The position numbers and the translations under genes are program-made. From contig JAHWHZ010000001.1 in NCBI GenBank assembly GCA_019322895.1, positions 310,001 through 374,000 of the forward strand: DNA of 64,000 bases, read 5' to 3'. Positions within the stretch are counted from its first letter, which is position 1. Each line of letters begins with the position of its first letter. Below, in pieces: positions 26,072-34,965 of this stretch. The stretch comes from Candidatus Woesearchaeota archaeon (GTDB taxonomy: Archaea > Nanobdellota > Nanobdellia > Woesearchaeales > ARS49). The notes under the pieces are model-generated. The model worked only from the letters and a program-made list of their open reading frames with translations, had not been told where the DNA came from and ran no database searches.

Positions 26072-26833
26072 ATGACACGATACTTAATCAGATTAGATGA
26101 TATTTCAGAGAATATGGATTTTAGTAAGTTTAATGCTCTCAAGAATATCTTTACTAAGTATAAGATTCGGCCTATTCTGGGAGTCATCCCAAAAGATAAA
26201 CGCGCGAGAATACTTAATCCAAATAAAAACAAAGAAAAATTATGGAAGGAGCTTAATTTCGCAAAAAAAGAAAGATGGACCATTGCTCAGCACGGCTATA
26301 TCCATACAACAGAAGGCACCGGAGGCACACTGAAAATAAATAATTATGGAGAATTTGGCGGGCTGCCGTACACTTATCAGCTTGAAAAAATTAAGAAAGG
26401 CAAAAAAATACTTGAAAAAGAGGGTTTCAAGCCAGATATATTCATCGCACCAGCACACTCATTTGATAAAAATACATTAAAAGCACTCAAAAAAGAAAAT
26501 TTCCGGATTGTTAGTGATGGAGCAGGGTTTTATCCTTTCAAAAAAGACAATCTTCTTTTTGTTCCGGTTATAATATGGCATGCCAGGGAATTTCCTTTTG
26601 GAATCATAACAATCTGCCTGCATCCTGATGAATTTACAGACAAAGGACTTAAAAAACTTGAAAAGTTCATTATCAAAAATAGACGCAAAATAACCAACAT
26701 AGACGCGGTAATTAATAAATTTAATAAAACAAATATTTTTACAAGAACCTGGTTTAAAACAACCAATAGCTTATTCAATATCGCTTGGTTGATTGCATTA
26801 AAAACTTGCCTTAAAAAATATGGAAGAAAATAA
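26072..26833 (+). CDS. polysaccharide deacetylase-like protein (DUF2334)
   Basis: 253 residues. The fold opens with R-L-D-D-I (D9, D10), has the metal-binding pair in Q-H-G-Y-I-H (H74, H78) and a P-A-H-S-F-D motif near 150, matching DUF2334, a branch of the NodB/polysaccharide deacetylase superfamily. The expected reaction is metal-dependent deacetylation of an N-acetylated sugar. No signal peptide is visible, so it would act on a cytosolic or lipid-linked precursor. It overlaps the next gene by 14 nt and heads an operon of six genes ending at 30857. Confidence 0.78.
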   Translation: MTRYLIRLDDISENMDFSKFNALKNIFTKYKIRPILGVIPKDKRARILNPNKNKEKLWKELNFAKKERWTIAQHGYIHTTEGTGGTLKINNYGEFGGLPYTYQLEKIKKGKKILEKEGFKPDIFIAPAHSFDKNTLKALKKENFRIVSDGAGFYPFKKDNLLFVPVIIWHAREFPFGIITICLHPDEFTDKGLKKLEKFIIKNRRKITNIDAVINKFNKTNIFTRTWFKTTNSLFNIAWLIALKTCLKKYGRK

Positions 26834-28271
26834 GATAATCGTAATTGGATTGGACGGAGCAGGATTTGAATTAATTCAGCCTTGGATAGACGAAGGTGCA
26901 CTGCCGAATATTAAAAAGATACAAGAAGAGGGGTGCTGGACAGATATGGATGTGTATCTGCCGCCGGTAACATGCCCAAACTGGAAATGCTATTCAACCA
27001 GCAAAAATCCAGGAAATCTAGGCGCGTTTTGGTGGGAAAATATTGATTTGAATACAAAAAAATTCTATCATCCAAGAAAAAATTATATCAAGCATAAAGA
27101 GATCTGGGATTATTTAAGTGAAAAAGGGAAAAAAGTGATTATAATGAACATGCCAACAACATATCCTGCAAAAAAAGTCAACGGTATCCTGATTGCTGGA
27201 GGTCCAGACGCAGATGACGCGCATTTCGTTTATCCTCGGTCTCTTAAAGATCAGCTTAAACAGGAGAATTATCAAATCCATGCAGAAAAGCTGAATCCGC
27301 TTATATTCGCTAAAGAAGAAATATTTGAAAGTTGCAGAAGCACCATAGAAAAGAGATTCTCTGTTTTTAAAAAGTTATTAAAAAATCATGAATGGGATTT
27401 GGCTCAAATAACAATATTCCATATAAATGCTCTGCAACACTTCTTCTGGGATGATGATGTAACCAAAAGGATGTGGCAGATACTGGACACACATATCGGC
27501 AAACTGATGAAACAGCATACCTTGCTTTTAATGTCAGACCACGGATCAAATAAAATAGATGTTGCATTTAACATAAATACTTGGCTAGAAAAAAATAAAT
27601 ATTTGGTCCTGAAAAAGCAAACAAAAAGTATTTTTCAAAAAATTGGATTGACGCAAGAGGCAGGATACCGCGCAGCCAACAAGTTGGGGTTAAGCAAAGA
27701 TATGCTTCTTAAAATATTGCCAAAAAAGATTTTAAATTTGATTCCATACTCCGGCGGCGAGTTCAAAGGGGAAAGCAAAAATGAGAAAATCGAATGGGAA
27801 AAAAGCAAAGCAATTGCATGCAGTCAAGGTCCGGTGTATTTATTGAACACTCTAAAAGAGACCGCAGATTATGAAAAATTAAGAAAAAAATTAAAAGAGG
27901 ACTTTGAATCCCTCAAAGACCCAGCAACAGGCAAAAGGATAATCAAAAAAGCATATTTCAAGGAAGAAATATACTGCGGCGAATATATTACAGAAGCGCC
28001 GGATATGATATTAGACATGGAAAAAGGCGTTCACATCTTAGGACATATCGGAAAAGAAGCGGTATTTGAAAAGCCAAATAAATGGAAAGGAGAAAATAAA
28101 AAACAAGGTTTATTTATGATGTACGGAAAAAGTATTCCCTGCAAAGGCAGGATTGAAAATGTTCATATATTAGATTTGGCTCCCACAATATTATCCAAGC
28201 TGGGGATAGAAATTCCGGCTTCTTTTGAAGGAAAAATAATTACTGCAGTCCAAAAAGGCATAGAAAAATGA
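26820..28271 (+). CDS. alkaline-phosphatase-superfamily phosphodiesterase
   Basis: 483 residues. G-L-D-G-A-G near 10-15 (D12), nucleophile Thr51 in P-P-V-T-C-P-N-W and M-S-D-H-G near 240 are the type I phosphodiesterase signatures. An aromatic stretch A-F-W-W-E follows the nucleophile region. Closely similar in layout to the genes at 23026, 24443 and 36071. It overlaps its upstream neighbour by 14 nt and the kinase-like gene by 4 nt. Substrate unknown; a phosphate-bearing glycan or lipid-linked intermediate is inferred from the locus. Confidence 0.82.
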   Translation: MEENKIIVIGLDGAGFELIQPWIDEGALPNIKKIQEEGCWTDMDVYLPPVTCPNWKCYSTSKNPGNLGAFWWENIDLNTKKFYHPRKNYIKHKEIWDYLSEKGKKVIIMNMPTTYPAKKVNGILIAGGPDADDAHFVYPRSLKDQLKQENYQIHAEKLNPLIFAKEEIFESCRSTIEKRFSVFKKLLKNHEWDLAQITIFHINALQHFFWDDDVTKRMWQILDTHIGKLMKQHTLLLMSDHGSNKIDVAFNINTWLEKNKYLVLKKQTKSIFQKIGLTQEAGYRAANKLGLSKDMLLKILPKKILNLIPYSGGEFKGESKNEKIEWEKSKAIACSQGPVYLLNTLKETADYEKLRKKLKEDFESLKDPATGKRIIKKAYFKEEIYCGEYITEAPDMILDMEKGVHILGHIGKEAVFEKPNKWKGENKKQGLFMMYGKSIPCKGRIENVHILDLAPTILSKLGIEIPASFEGKIITAVQKGIEK

Positions 28272-28930
28272 AGCAAATAAAAAAAGACGACAGAATTTCA
28301 GTATGTATCGATGTTAAAAATAACATAGTTTTTAAGAATTGCTGCCACGCAGAAAGTTGGAGGGCGCAGAGATTACAAAAAGAATATGATAATTTAAAAA
28401 AAATACACCGCTTAAAATTAAACAGCAACATCATTTTTCCGCAGGCACTTGGTTTTTCTAAAATAAAACGCGAACTTAAAATGAGATACGTGCATGGACG
28501 CAATTTAAAAGATATCCTTGACCCAGGGATATATGAAGCATTTGGAAAAGAATTGAAAAAATTACATAAAACGGGTATCACACACGGGCATTTAGAATTG
28601 CAGGATGTCCTATATTCAAACAAAAAATTTTGCCTTGTTGATCTGGCAAGATTGAATGAAGTGGGACCTTTAAGAGACTATGCAAGATTTAAGTTAAGCA
28701 TACATTTTCATCAGATGAAAAATATCTTAAACTGGTCTAAGTATAACAAATGCAGCAGGGCCTTCACAAAGGGCTACTGTCCAGATAAAGAAACAAGTCA
28801 GAAATACCTGGACAGTGAATTAATAAAAATTGTAAATAGATATTTTAAAAAGAAAGGCGCGCTCAGAACAATCAAAGGACTGATTATTCGTATTGCACTG
28901 AAAAACAAGATTAAAAAATATCGAAGATAG
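28268..28930 (+). CDS. kinase-like protein with altered catalytic residues
   Basis: 220 residues. The region around residues 72-130 has the C-lobe layout of RIO/LPS-kinase-like proteins: a hinge (M-R-Y-V-H-G), a helix ending L-K-K-L-H-K-T-G, then H-G-H-L-E-L-Q-D-V (106-114) and L-V-D-L-A-R (123-128). In active relatives the loop reads H-G-D-x4-N; here the catalytic Asp is His108 and the Asn is Asp113, while the metal-binding Asp125 remains. It may be a pseudokinase or use altered chemistry. In bacterial LPS loci such proteins phosphorylate core sugars. It lies between a phosphodiesterase-like and a methyltransferase gene and overlaps the former by 4 nt. Confidence 0.65.
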   Translation: MKQIKKDDRISVCIDVKNNIVFKNCCHAESWRAQRLQKEYDNLKKIHRLKLNSNIIFPQALGFSKIKRELKMRYVHGRNLKDILDPGIYEAFGKELKKLHKTGITHGHLELQDVLYSNKKFCLVDLARLNEVGPLRDYARFKLSIHFHQMKNILNWSKYNKCSRAFTKGYCPDKETSQKYLDSELIKIVNRYFKKKGALRTIKGLIIRIALKNKIKKYRR

Positions 28931-28941
28931 GTAGAGCCAAA

Positions 28942-29778
28942 ATGACAAAACATACACAAAGGCTTAAAAGATTGAAAATCGGCAGAAACCGGGGCAATAA
29001 TCTAATTAAAATATTTATGAGATATTTCCGGGAGCTTTCAGACAAGAAAATAATGGATGTAGGCTGCGGGCACGGTTCTTTAACATTAGACTTCGCCCGA
29101 CATTTCAAAAAGGTTCATTCAATAGAATCTGGAGATGCGCAGCGAAATGTAGCAATACAGCGCGTGAAAAATTCAAATTTGAATAATATTACTGTTAAAA
29201 AGGATAATGCAATAAATATTCAATCAACGAAGGAAAAATTCAATGTGATTCATCTTTCAGGAGTATTTGAATGGCTGAAATATGGAGATTTAAGTAGAAG
29301 CGCTGAATATTGCCAAGATAAATTTCTAAAAAATATTAAGAAAAACATGTCGGCTGATTCAGTTTTATATTCGGGGACAGAAAATAAGCTGTTTCCTTAT
29401 TTTTGGATATCAGATCCCCATTATCGCAATATGCCGCTGACTGCAATTCTTCCTGAAAAAATATCCGATATGCTATTCAGAATAATAAAAGGGAAAAGAT
29501 ATGTCCCTAAAATAAATTCTTATTGGAAGCTCAAGAAAATGTTTGAGAAACATTTTTCTAAAGCTGAATTTTATATTCCCATCCCGCATTACCAGTATGT
29601 TTATGAGTTTGCAAGTATAAACAATAGAAAAGAGATTATCAAAAAATGCAAGAAAGTCCTAAAAGAACATAAACTAGATACTAAACAAAAATTTAGTGTG
29701 CTTTGGATTAAATTATTTGCAAAAGTAGGATTGATAAAAGTATTAACACCGGGATTTATTACGGTAGCAAGAAAATGA
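28942..29778 (+). CDS. class I SAM-dependent methyltransferase
   Basis: 278 residues. Motif I is M-D-V-G-C-G-H-G-S-L near 35-44, with an acidic E at the end of strand 2 (S-I-E-S-G near 60) and H-L-S-G-V-F-E-W at motif II. A long C-terminal part (about 145-278) with Y-F-W-I-S-D-P-H-Y-R shows similarity in style to methyltransferases of bacterial polysaccharide loci. It is followed by a GT4 gene with a 4-nt overlap. A sugar O-methylation role is inferred. Confidence 0.8.
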   Translation: MTKHTQRLKRLKIGRNRGNNLIKIFMRYFRELSDKKIMDVGCGHGSLTLDFARHFKKVHSIESGDAQRNVAIQRVKNSNLNNITVKKDNAINIQSTKEKFNVIHLSGVFEWLKYGDLSRSAEYCQDKFLKNIKKNMSADSVLYSGTENKLFPYFWISDPHYRNMPLTAILPEKISDMLFRIIKGKRYVPKINSYWKLKKMFEKHFSKAEFYIPIPHYQYVYEFASINNRKEIIKKCKKVLKEHKLDTKQKFSVLWIKLFAKVGLIKVLTPGFITVARK

Positions 29779-30857
29779 AAAAGAAAATAGGAATATTGAC
29801 AGGGTTAAATCCTAAAACGACGCCACATGGCAATAGATATAATATTGGAAAGATATTATCGCAAGCATATGATTTAGATTTAATTGGATTCGAAGAAGGA
29901 TATCACAATAAATTCAAAAAATACTTCAAATTCAAACAATACACCCGCATTAAAGCAAACAATAAGTTTAAATGGTTTCTTAAAGATGCGATTAATTTAT
30001 ACAAGTATTGCAGAAAAGAAAAACCAGATATTTTATTTTCAATACAAAGACCTGATTTTCAAGGACCTTTAGTGACTATTTTTGCAAAAATATTTGGAAT
30101 AAAATCAATAGTCCGATATTCTGGAGCATATTTTGATATGCACAGGTTTAAAAAAGGAGTTTGGAATAAATTAACAACATATTTGACTTGCGGTTTGTTA
30201 ATGAAAGTCATCAAATATTCTGACAAAATAATTTGCATGGGAAAAGAACAAAAAAAAGAATTAATCCGGGCGGGTTGTAACCCTAAAAAAATAAATATCT
30301 TGCTTCAACCAACAAACCAAAAGATATTCAAGCCGGTAAAAAATAAAGCAAAACTTAGGAAAAAGTTGAATCTGCCGCTTAATAAAAAAATAATAATATA
30401 CGTTGGAAATATAACTAACTTCAAGGGTGCAGATACTTTAATTAATGTTATAAGCAAATTTTCAAAAGACAAAAACTATTTATTTATCGTATTGGGCAAA
30501 AGCATCACACAATATGCTGCAAAATTGCGCAAGTTTGACAATGTTCTTTTAACAGGAAGAGTTCCACACTACAAAGTTGCAGAGTATTATCAATCCGCGG
30601 ATTTGCATATTCATCCTTCTTACGTTGAAGGATTTCCTAAGGTGGTTCTTGAAGCGGCTGCATGTGGACTTTCAACGATTGCAAGGGATATCGTTGGCAT
30701 TGACCGTATTGCAAAAAAAACTTTTGTCAAAGATAAAGAACTGATTGAGTACGTACGGCATGGCAAATGGGAGGCATCCAATAAGAGCAAATTACCTAAA
30801 GAATACAGTTGGAAAAATCTTGAAAAAAAATACTTAGATATTTTTGCATTTAAATAA
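29775..30857 (+). CDS. glycosyltransferase family 4 (group 1)
   Basis: 360 residues, GT-B fold. N-terminus has G-I-L-T-G-L-N-P and a H-G-N-R-Y-N-I-G loop; the donor half shows Y-V-G-N-I-T-N-F-K-G near 209-218, T-G-R-V-P near 257 and E-G-F-P-K-V-V-L-E-A near 283-292, the E-x7-E signature. One hydrophobic stretch near 130 could touch the membrane. Last gene of the plus-strand operon that begins at 26072; coupled to the methyltransferase by ATGA. It converges with the sulfatase-like gene 25 nt downstream. Confidence 0.85.
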   Translation: MKKKIGILTGLNPKTTPHGNRYNIGKILSQAYDLDLIGFEEGYHNKFKKYFKFKQYTRIKANNKFKWFLKDAINLYKYCRKEKPDILFSIQRPDFQGPLVTIFAKIFGIKSIVRYSGAYFDMHRFKKGVWNKLTTYLTCGLLMKVIKYSDKIICMGKEQKKELIRAGCNPKKINILLQPTNQKIFKPVKNKAKLRKKLNLPLNKKIIIYVGNITNFKGADTLINVISKFSKDKNYLFIVLGKSITQYAAKLRKFDNVLLTGRVPHYKVAEYYQSADLHIHPSYVEGFPKVVLEAAACGLSTIARDIVGIDRIAKKTFVKDKELIEYVRHGKWEASNKSKLPKEYSWKNLEKKYLDIFAFK

Positions 30858-30882
30858 AATCAAGTTTCCACCTTTATTTTAA

Positions 30883-32151
30883 TCAATCAAAATATCCTAA
30901 TGCTTCTAATTGCTTCTTGATCGCTTTTTCTTCTTTTACACTTATTTTTTCTCCCTTGCTAAAATCATCAGCCCTCTCTCGAGATAATTCTAGCATCTTA
31001 TTTTTAAGCTGTTTTGCAAGTTCAGGATATTTTTGGGCGATATTTGTTTCTTCTTGGGGATCTGCATCTAGATCGTATAATTTTTCATAGTCATTATTCA
31101 ACTGGCAGCAATACTTGTATTTTTTAGTCCTGACACCGACAAGAACATTCTTTGCAAAGCCACATCCAACAGCTTCGCAGTATACTGCATCATGAATTTC
31201 TTTGCCAGCAACTGCGCCTAACAAGGATTTTCCATCAAAATTGCATCTTTCTTGAATTTTCAATAGATCTAAAATAGTGGGCATAATGTCAACATGTGAG
31301 CATAACACATTTATCTCCTTTGGATTCATGCCAGGTATATGCATATATAATGGAACATGGATTAATTTGTCAAATACATGATATCCATGACCAATGATTC
31401 TTCTTGTCTGTCTAAACCCCAGCTTATGCAGAATCCTTCCCCTCAACGTGATTAGCTTGCTCTTTAATAATAATATTTTTCTTTCAAAATCGGAACCAAA
31501 CTTGATTTTGTTAACATTCATAAATCCTTCATGTATCCTGAATCCTTCTCCATGATCTGCTGTCAAAATTATGATATCTTCTTTGGCAGCTGCATCAAGA
31601 ACCTCACCCAACTTATCATCCAAGCTTTTTAACGCTCTTTCATATGGGCTGTCTCCAAACTCCTGATTATTATATTTTTTTAGAATCCAGCGCGGGATAT
31701 GCAGAGTCCACAAATGCAGGAAAAAGAAAGAAAGATTATCTAAACGCCCTATTGCGTTTATTATTTCCTGCCCTTTTTTTGTAAATATTGTGTCTACCCT
31801 GGAGCGGTGCGTGTATCTTTTGAAGCCTTTATTTATGCCCACATTGACATATAGCGGGCCTGTAACCTCCGCATAAGTATTGTAACCATTCTCAGAAAGA
31901 ACTTCCTGCAGTGTTTTTGATTCAGGATTTATTCTGTGACCATGATGCGTTCTAACTCCGTGATTCATTGAATATTGGCCAGTTAATATACTCGCAAAAG
32001 AGGGTGTTGTAGTGGAGCAAGTCGCGAATGCATTTGCAAATACCAAACTTTTATCTCTTAATCTTTTAAAATTAGGAAGGTTATCAATATTTTTCTCTAA
32101 TATATCCTGTCTTAAACAGTCAATCACGATAAACAATATGTTCCTTTTCAT
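30883..32151 (-). CDS. sulfatase-family protein with Thr in place of the formylglycine Cys
   Basis: 422 residues. The Sulfatase-domain landmarks are present: F-I-V-I-D-C-L-R near 7-14 (metal Asp11), the nucleophile region T-T-P-S-F-A-S-I-L-T-G (48-58) and T-A-D-H-G-E-G near 200. In true type I sulfatases the nucleophile motif is C/S-x-P-S-R; here Thr48 stands at the Cys position and Phe52 at the Arg position, so formylglycine cannot form. Thr is the nucleophile in LtaS-type and phosphoethanolamine transferases of the same superfamily. The protein lacks a signal or membrane helix. It ends in L-E-A-L-G-Y-F-D, a tail shared with the sulfate-activation operon at 47202. Upstream flippase gene lies 21 nt away on the same strand. 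Confidence 0.78.
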   Translation of the reverse strand: MKRNILFIVIDCLRQDILEKNIDNLPNFKRLRDKSLVFANAFATCSTTTPSFASILTGQYSMNHGVRTHHGHRINPESKTLQEVLSENGYNTYAEVTGPLYVNVGINKGFKRYTHRSRVDTIFTKKGQEIINAIGRLDNLSFFFLHLWTLHIPRWILKKYNNQEFGDSPYERALKSLDDKLGEVLDAAAKEDIIILTADHGEGFRIHEGFMNVNKIKFGSDFERKILLLKSKLITLRGRILHKLGFRQTRRIIGHGYHVFDKLIHVPLYMHIPGMNPKEINVLCSHVDIMPTILDLLKIQERCNFDGKSLLGAVAGKEIHDAVYCEAVGCGFAKNVLVGVRTKKYKYCCQLNNDYEKLYDLDADPQEETNIAQKYPELAKQLKNKMLELSRERADDFSKGEKISVKEEKAIKKQLEALGYFD

Positions 32152-32172
32152 AATCTTCTTCCTAACAGTCCT

Positions 32173-33723
32173 TCAGATAAAATGTTTTATAAAGCTTTTG
32201 ATAAATTTCAAATTCAATCCAGATTTTTTTTCTAGTGCGCGTATAATCACCAAATCTTCTTTGCTAAAAGACTTAAGCAGTAAAAGTAAAAACAGGTATA
32301 TAGCAACAAACACAGCTAATGCTATGATGACTGTAATAAGATAATACGACTGGAAAAATGTGTTCAATGCCCAATAAATTACTAGTAGAGGTATTGCCGC
32401 ACTTAAAATATATTTAATATAGTATTTTATGTTGTATGAAAATTTGATCAATCGTTTGACTTTGAAGAAAATGATTATTTCTCTCAAACCGATGCTTATT
32501 CCTGTAGCAATTGCAGCTCCGGTTATACCGCACCAAGGAATTAGAAGTATGTTCAAAACAAGATTTAAAATAACTATGCCAAAATTCAGATAGAAAATAA
32601 ATTTTACTTTCTTGAATGCTTTCAATGTGTGCACGCCAGGTCCGGTGATAACATTGATAAAGTATGCTGCTGTTAAAATTAACAGCGCGGTTGAGCCAGC
32701 AACGTATGCTTTGCCGAACATTATTTTCAAGATATCTTTTGGAAATAACAGTATTAAGAGAAAAATTGGAAAAGTAACTGCAAATATCCAGCGCATTATA
32801 ACTTCAAAAATATGACCTATCTCAAAGCGCTCTTTTTTCCCCAATAATTCAGAAATAATTGGGTAAAAGATCGTACCAAAAGCCGCCAAAAACATGCCCA
32901 TTGCTGCTGCCACAGGAAACGCCACATTATACACTCCCACCTCTGCGGCGGTTTTGAAGAATCCAATAAAAAAAGTATCTGCCCATCCCATAATTTTAAG
33001 GAAAACTCCTGTAAAAAGCAAAGGTAAGGAAAACATGATTAATTTTTTATAATTATAAAATGGTTTTATTTTATTTCTTAGTATAGGAAAAATCTTACAT
33101 TCTAATAAAACAATGCCAAAAATTGCAGAAACCACAACAGAAATCAAATATGCCAGAGAGACTTGAAATACGTTTCCGCCAATCAATACAACTGCAAGAA
33201 CTAAAATAATATTAACCATATTCCGAAATATTACGCGTATGAACTGGTTATATCCTGGTTTTTTCAAAGCTAGAAAAAACTGTGCAATTATGCGTAATAA
33301 AACATGAATAGGAATTATTAAAGCAAATACTATTAAAATTGGAATGAATTCCGCATTTTTAAATATTTGTATTGCAATAAATTTAGAAAAAAACACCAAC
33401 AAAAATGTAACCAGTATACTGGCAGGAATTGTTATTTTCAAAACAGCAAGGAGCACCCCCTTGATTTTTGCTACATTTTTTCTTCCAAGATAATAAGCAG
33501 AATAACGAACCAGGCCCTCATTTAACCCAAGTAAGGAGAGTATCATACCTACATTCAGAACCATTTGACCTAAAGAAATCAAACCATAATCCGCAGGTCC
33601 AAGATACCTGGAGATAATAATTTGATATATAAAATTAGCAAAATATGCGAATAAGGAGCCAAAGAATATTATTCCTGCGCCGCTTGCTACTGTTTTCAAA
33701 ACTTGTCGTTTTTTCTTTTGCAT
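32173..33723 (-). CDS. MOP-superfamily polysaccharide flippase (Wzx-like)
   Basis: 516 residues with 13-14 membrane helices. The start G-I-I-F-F-G-S-L-F-A-Y near 16-26 and S-R-Y-L-G-P-A-D-Y-G near 38-47 are hallmarks of the Polysacc_synt family, which moves polyprenyl-linked oligosaccharides from the inner to the outer membrane face. This supplies the substrate for AglB or a surface polymerase. It shares the strand with the sulfatase-like gene and with the nucleotide-sugar genes upstream; the 36-bp gap before it contains no strong promoter. Confidence 0.88.
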   Translation of the reverse strand: MQKKKRQVLKTVASGAGIIFFGSLFAYFANFIYQIIISRYLGPADYGLISLGQMVLNVGMILSLLGLNEGLVRYSAYYLGRKNVAKIKGVLLAVLKITIPASILVTFLLVFFSKFIAIQIFKNAEFIPILIVFALIIPIHVLLRIIAQFFLALKKPGYNQFIRVIFRNMVNIILVLAVVLIGGNVFQVSLAYLISVVVSAIFGIVLLECKIFPILRNKIKPFYNYKKLIMFSLPLLFTGVFLKIMGWADTFFIGFFKTAAEVGVYNVAFPVAAAMGMFLAAFGTIFYPIISELLGKKERFEIGHIFEVIMRWIFAVTFPIFLLILLFPKDILKIMFGKAYVAGSTALLILTAAYFINVITGPGVHTLKAFKKVKFIFYLNFGIVILNLVLNILLIPWCGITGAAIATGISIGLREIIIFFKVKRLIKFSYNIKYYIKYILSAAIPLLVIYWALNTFFQSYYLITVIIALAVFVAIYLFLLLLLKSFSKEDLVIIRALEKKSGLNLKFIKSFIKHFI

Positions 33724-33759
33724 CTCAAATTTATTTTAATTCCTCTCTGAATCTTAATA

Positions 33760-34965
33760 TTATTTTATCAAAAACAATCTTTCTTCAGGAATCTTATCAA
33801 CAACTTCCTTGAAACAATCATGCAGTGCTGTTATTACAGCAAAATCTGCGGCTGAAAATGCCTCTTCGAACTTGTAATTTTTAATTCCAAATTCTTTTTT
33901 AACAATATCATCGCCTATTAACGGATCACAGCCCAGCACCTCAACACCATATGCTTTTAGCTCTTCAATAAGATGTTTTACTCTGCTGTTCCTGTAATCC
34001 GCAACATTTGGCTTGAAGGTCATTCCCATAACCAGCACTTTTGCACCAAGAATCTTTCTTCCGCATTTGATCAATTTTTTGATTATTTTTTCAGCATAGA
34101 ACTTATGCATATTATCATTGATATTTCTGCCGGCAAGTATTATCTGCGGATGATACCCCAATTCCTTGGCCCTGTGCGTCAAATAATACGGGTCAACTCC
34201 GATGCAGTGCCCTCCAACCAAGCCAGGATGGTATTTATGAAAATTCCATTTTGTTCCTGCGGCTTCTAAGACAGCAGTAATTTCAATATCCATGGTATCA
34301 AAAATAATTGACAGCTCATTCATCAAGGCAATATTCAGGTCTCTTTGTACGTTCTCAATGACTTTGGCAGCCTCTGCTGTCTTGATGCTTGCTGCCTTGA
34401 ATATACCTGCCTTTACTACCCTACTATAAACCTCTGCTATCTTATTTGTGCTTTCTGAATCCATTCCTGAAACAACCTTTATAATCTTATCAACAGTGTG
34501 CTCTTTGTCTCCTGGATTGATTCTTTCAGGGCTGTAGCCAATCTTAAAATCAGTTCCGCAGTTCATTCCAGATGCTTTCTCTAATATCGGCCTGCAGACA
34601 TCTTCCGTAACCCCTGGATAAACCGTAGACTCATAAACAACTATGCTTCCTTTGCTCATGTGTTTTCCAACAACCTCTGAAGCACTTCTCATATATTTCA
34701 AGTCCGGGACTTTTGAATCTGTAATTGGTGTTGGAACTGCAACAATAATAAAATTAGCTTTAGATATGTCTTCCGGATTATCGGTATACTGTATAGCGGC
34801 GCTTTTTAGCTCTTCGCCAGAAAGTTCGTTTGTATAATCGATGCTTTGTTTTAATGTATTTATTCTATTCTGGTTTACATCAAACCCAATCACTTCTTCC
34901 CCTGCTTTTGCAAAGGCAATAGCAAGAGGCAGTCCAACGTATCCCAACCCAACTACGCATATCAT
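33760..34965 (-). CDS. nucleotide-sugar dehydrogenase (UDP-HexNAc 6-dehydrogenase type)
   Basis: 401 residues. N-terminal NAD motif G-L-G-Y-V-G-L-P (6-13), the catalytic Cys in G-G-H-C-I-G-V-D-P-Y-Y-L (about 251-262) and a C-terminal UDP-binding domain starting near 300 (G-M-T-F-K-P-N) match the WbpA/WecC/TviB branch that oxidises UDP-N-acetylhexosamines to uronic acids, distinct from the UDP-glucose dehydrogenase at 38300. The product would be an N-acetylhexosaminuronic acid, a known constituent of archaeal N-glycans. The ATG overlaps the stop of the epimerase upstream by 4 nt, so both are one transcript. Confidence 0.88.
   Translation of the reverse strand: MICVVGLGYVGLPLAIAFAKAGEEVIGFDVNQNRINTLKQSIDYTNELSGEELKSAAIQYTDNPEDISKANFIIVAVPTPITDSKVPDLKYMRSASEVVGKHMSKGSIVVYESTVYPGVTEDVCRPILEKASGMNCGTDFKIGYSPERINPGDKEHTVDKIIKVVSGMDSESTNKIAEVYSRVVKAGIFKAASIKTAEAAKVIENVQRDLNIALMNELSIIFDTMDIEITAVLEAAGTKWNFHKYHPGLVGGHCIGVDPYYLTHRAKELGYHPQIILAGRNINDNMHKFYAEKIIKKLIKCGRKILGAKVLVMGMTFKPNVADYRNSRVKHLIEELKAYGVEVLGCDPLIGDDIVKKEFGIKNYKFEEAFSAADFAVITALHDCFKEVVDKIPEERLFLIK

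Noticed and set aside
30883..32151. Reading the protein as an active type I sulfatase
   Set aside because: The Cys/Ser needed for formylglycine and the following Arg are replaced by Thr and Phe; only the superfamily fold is supported.
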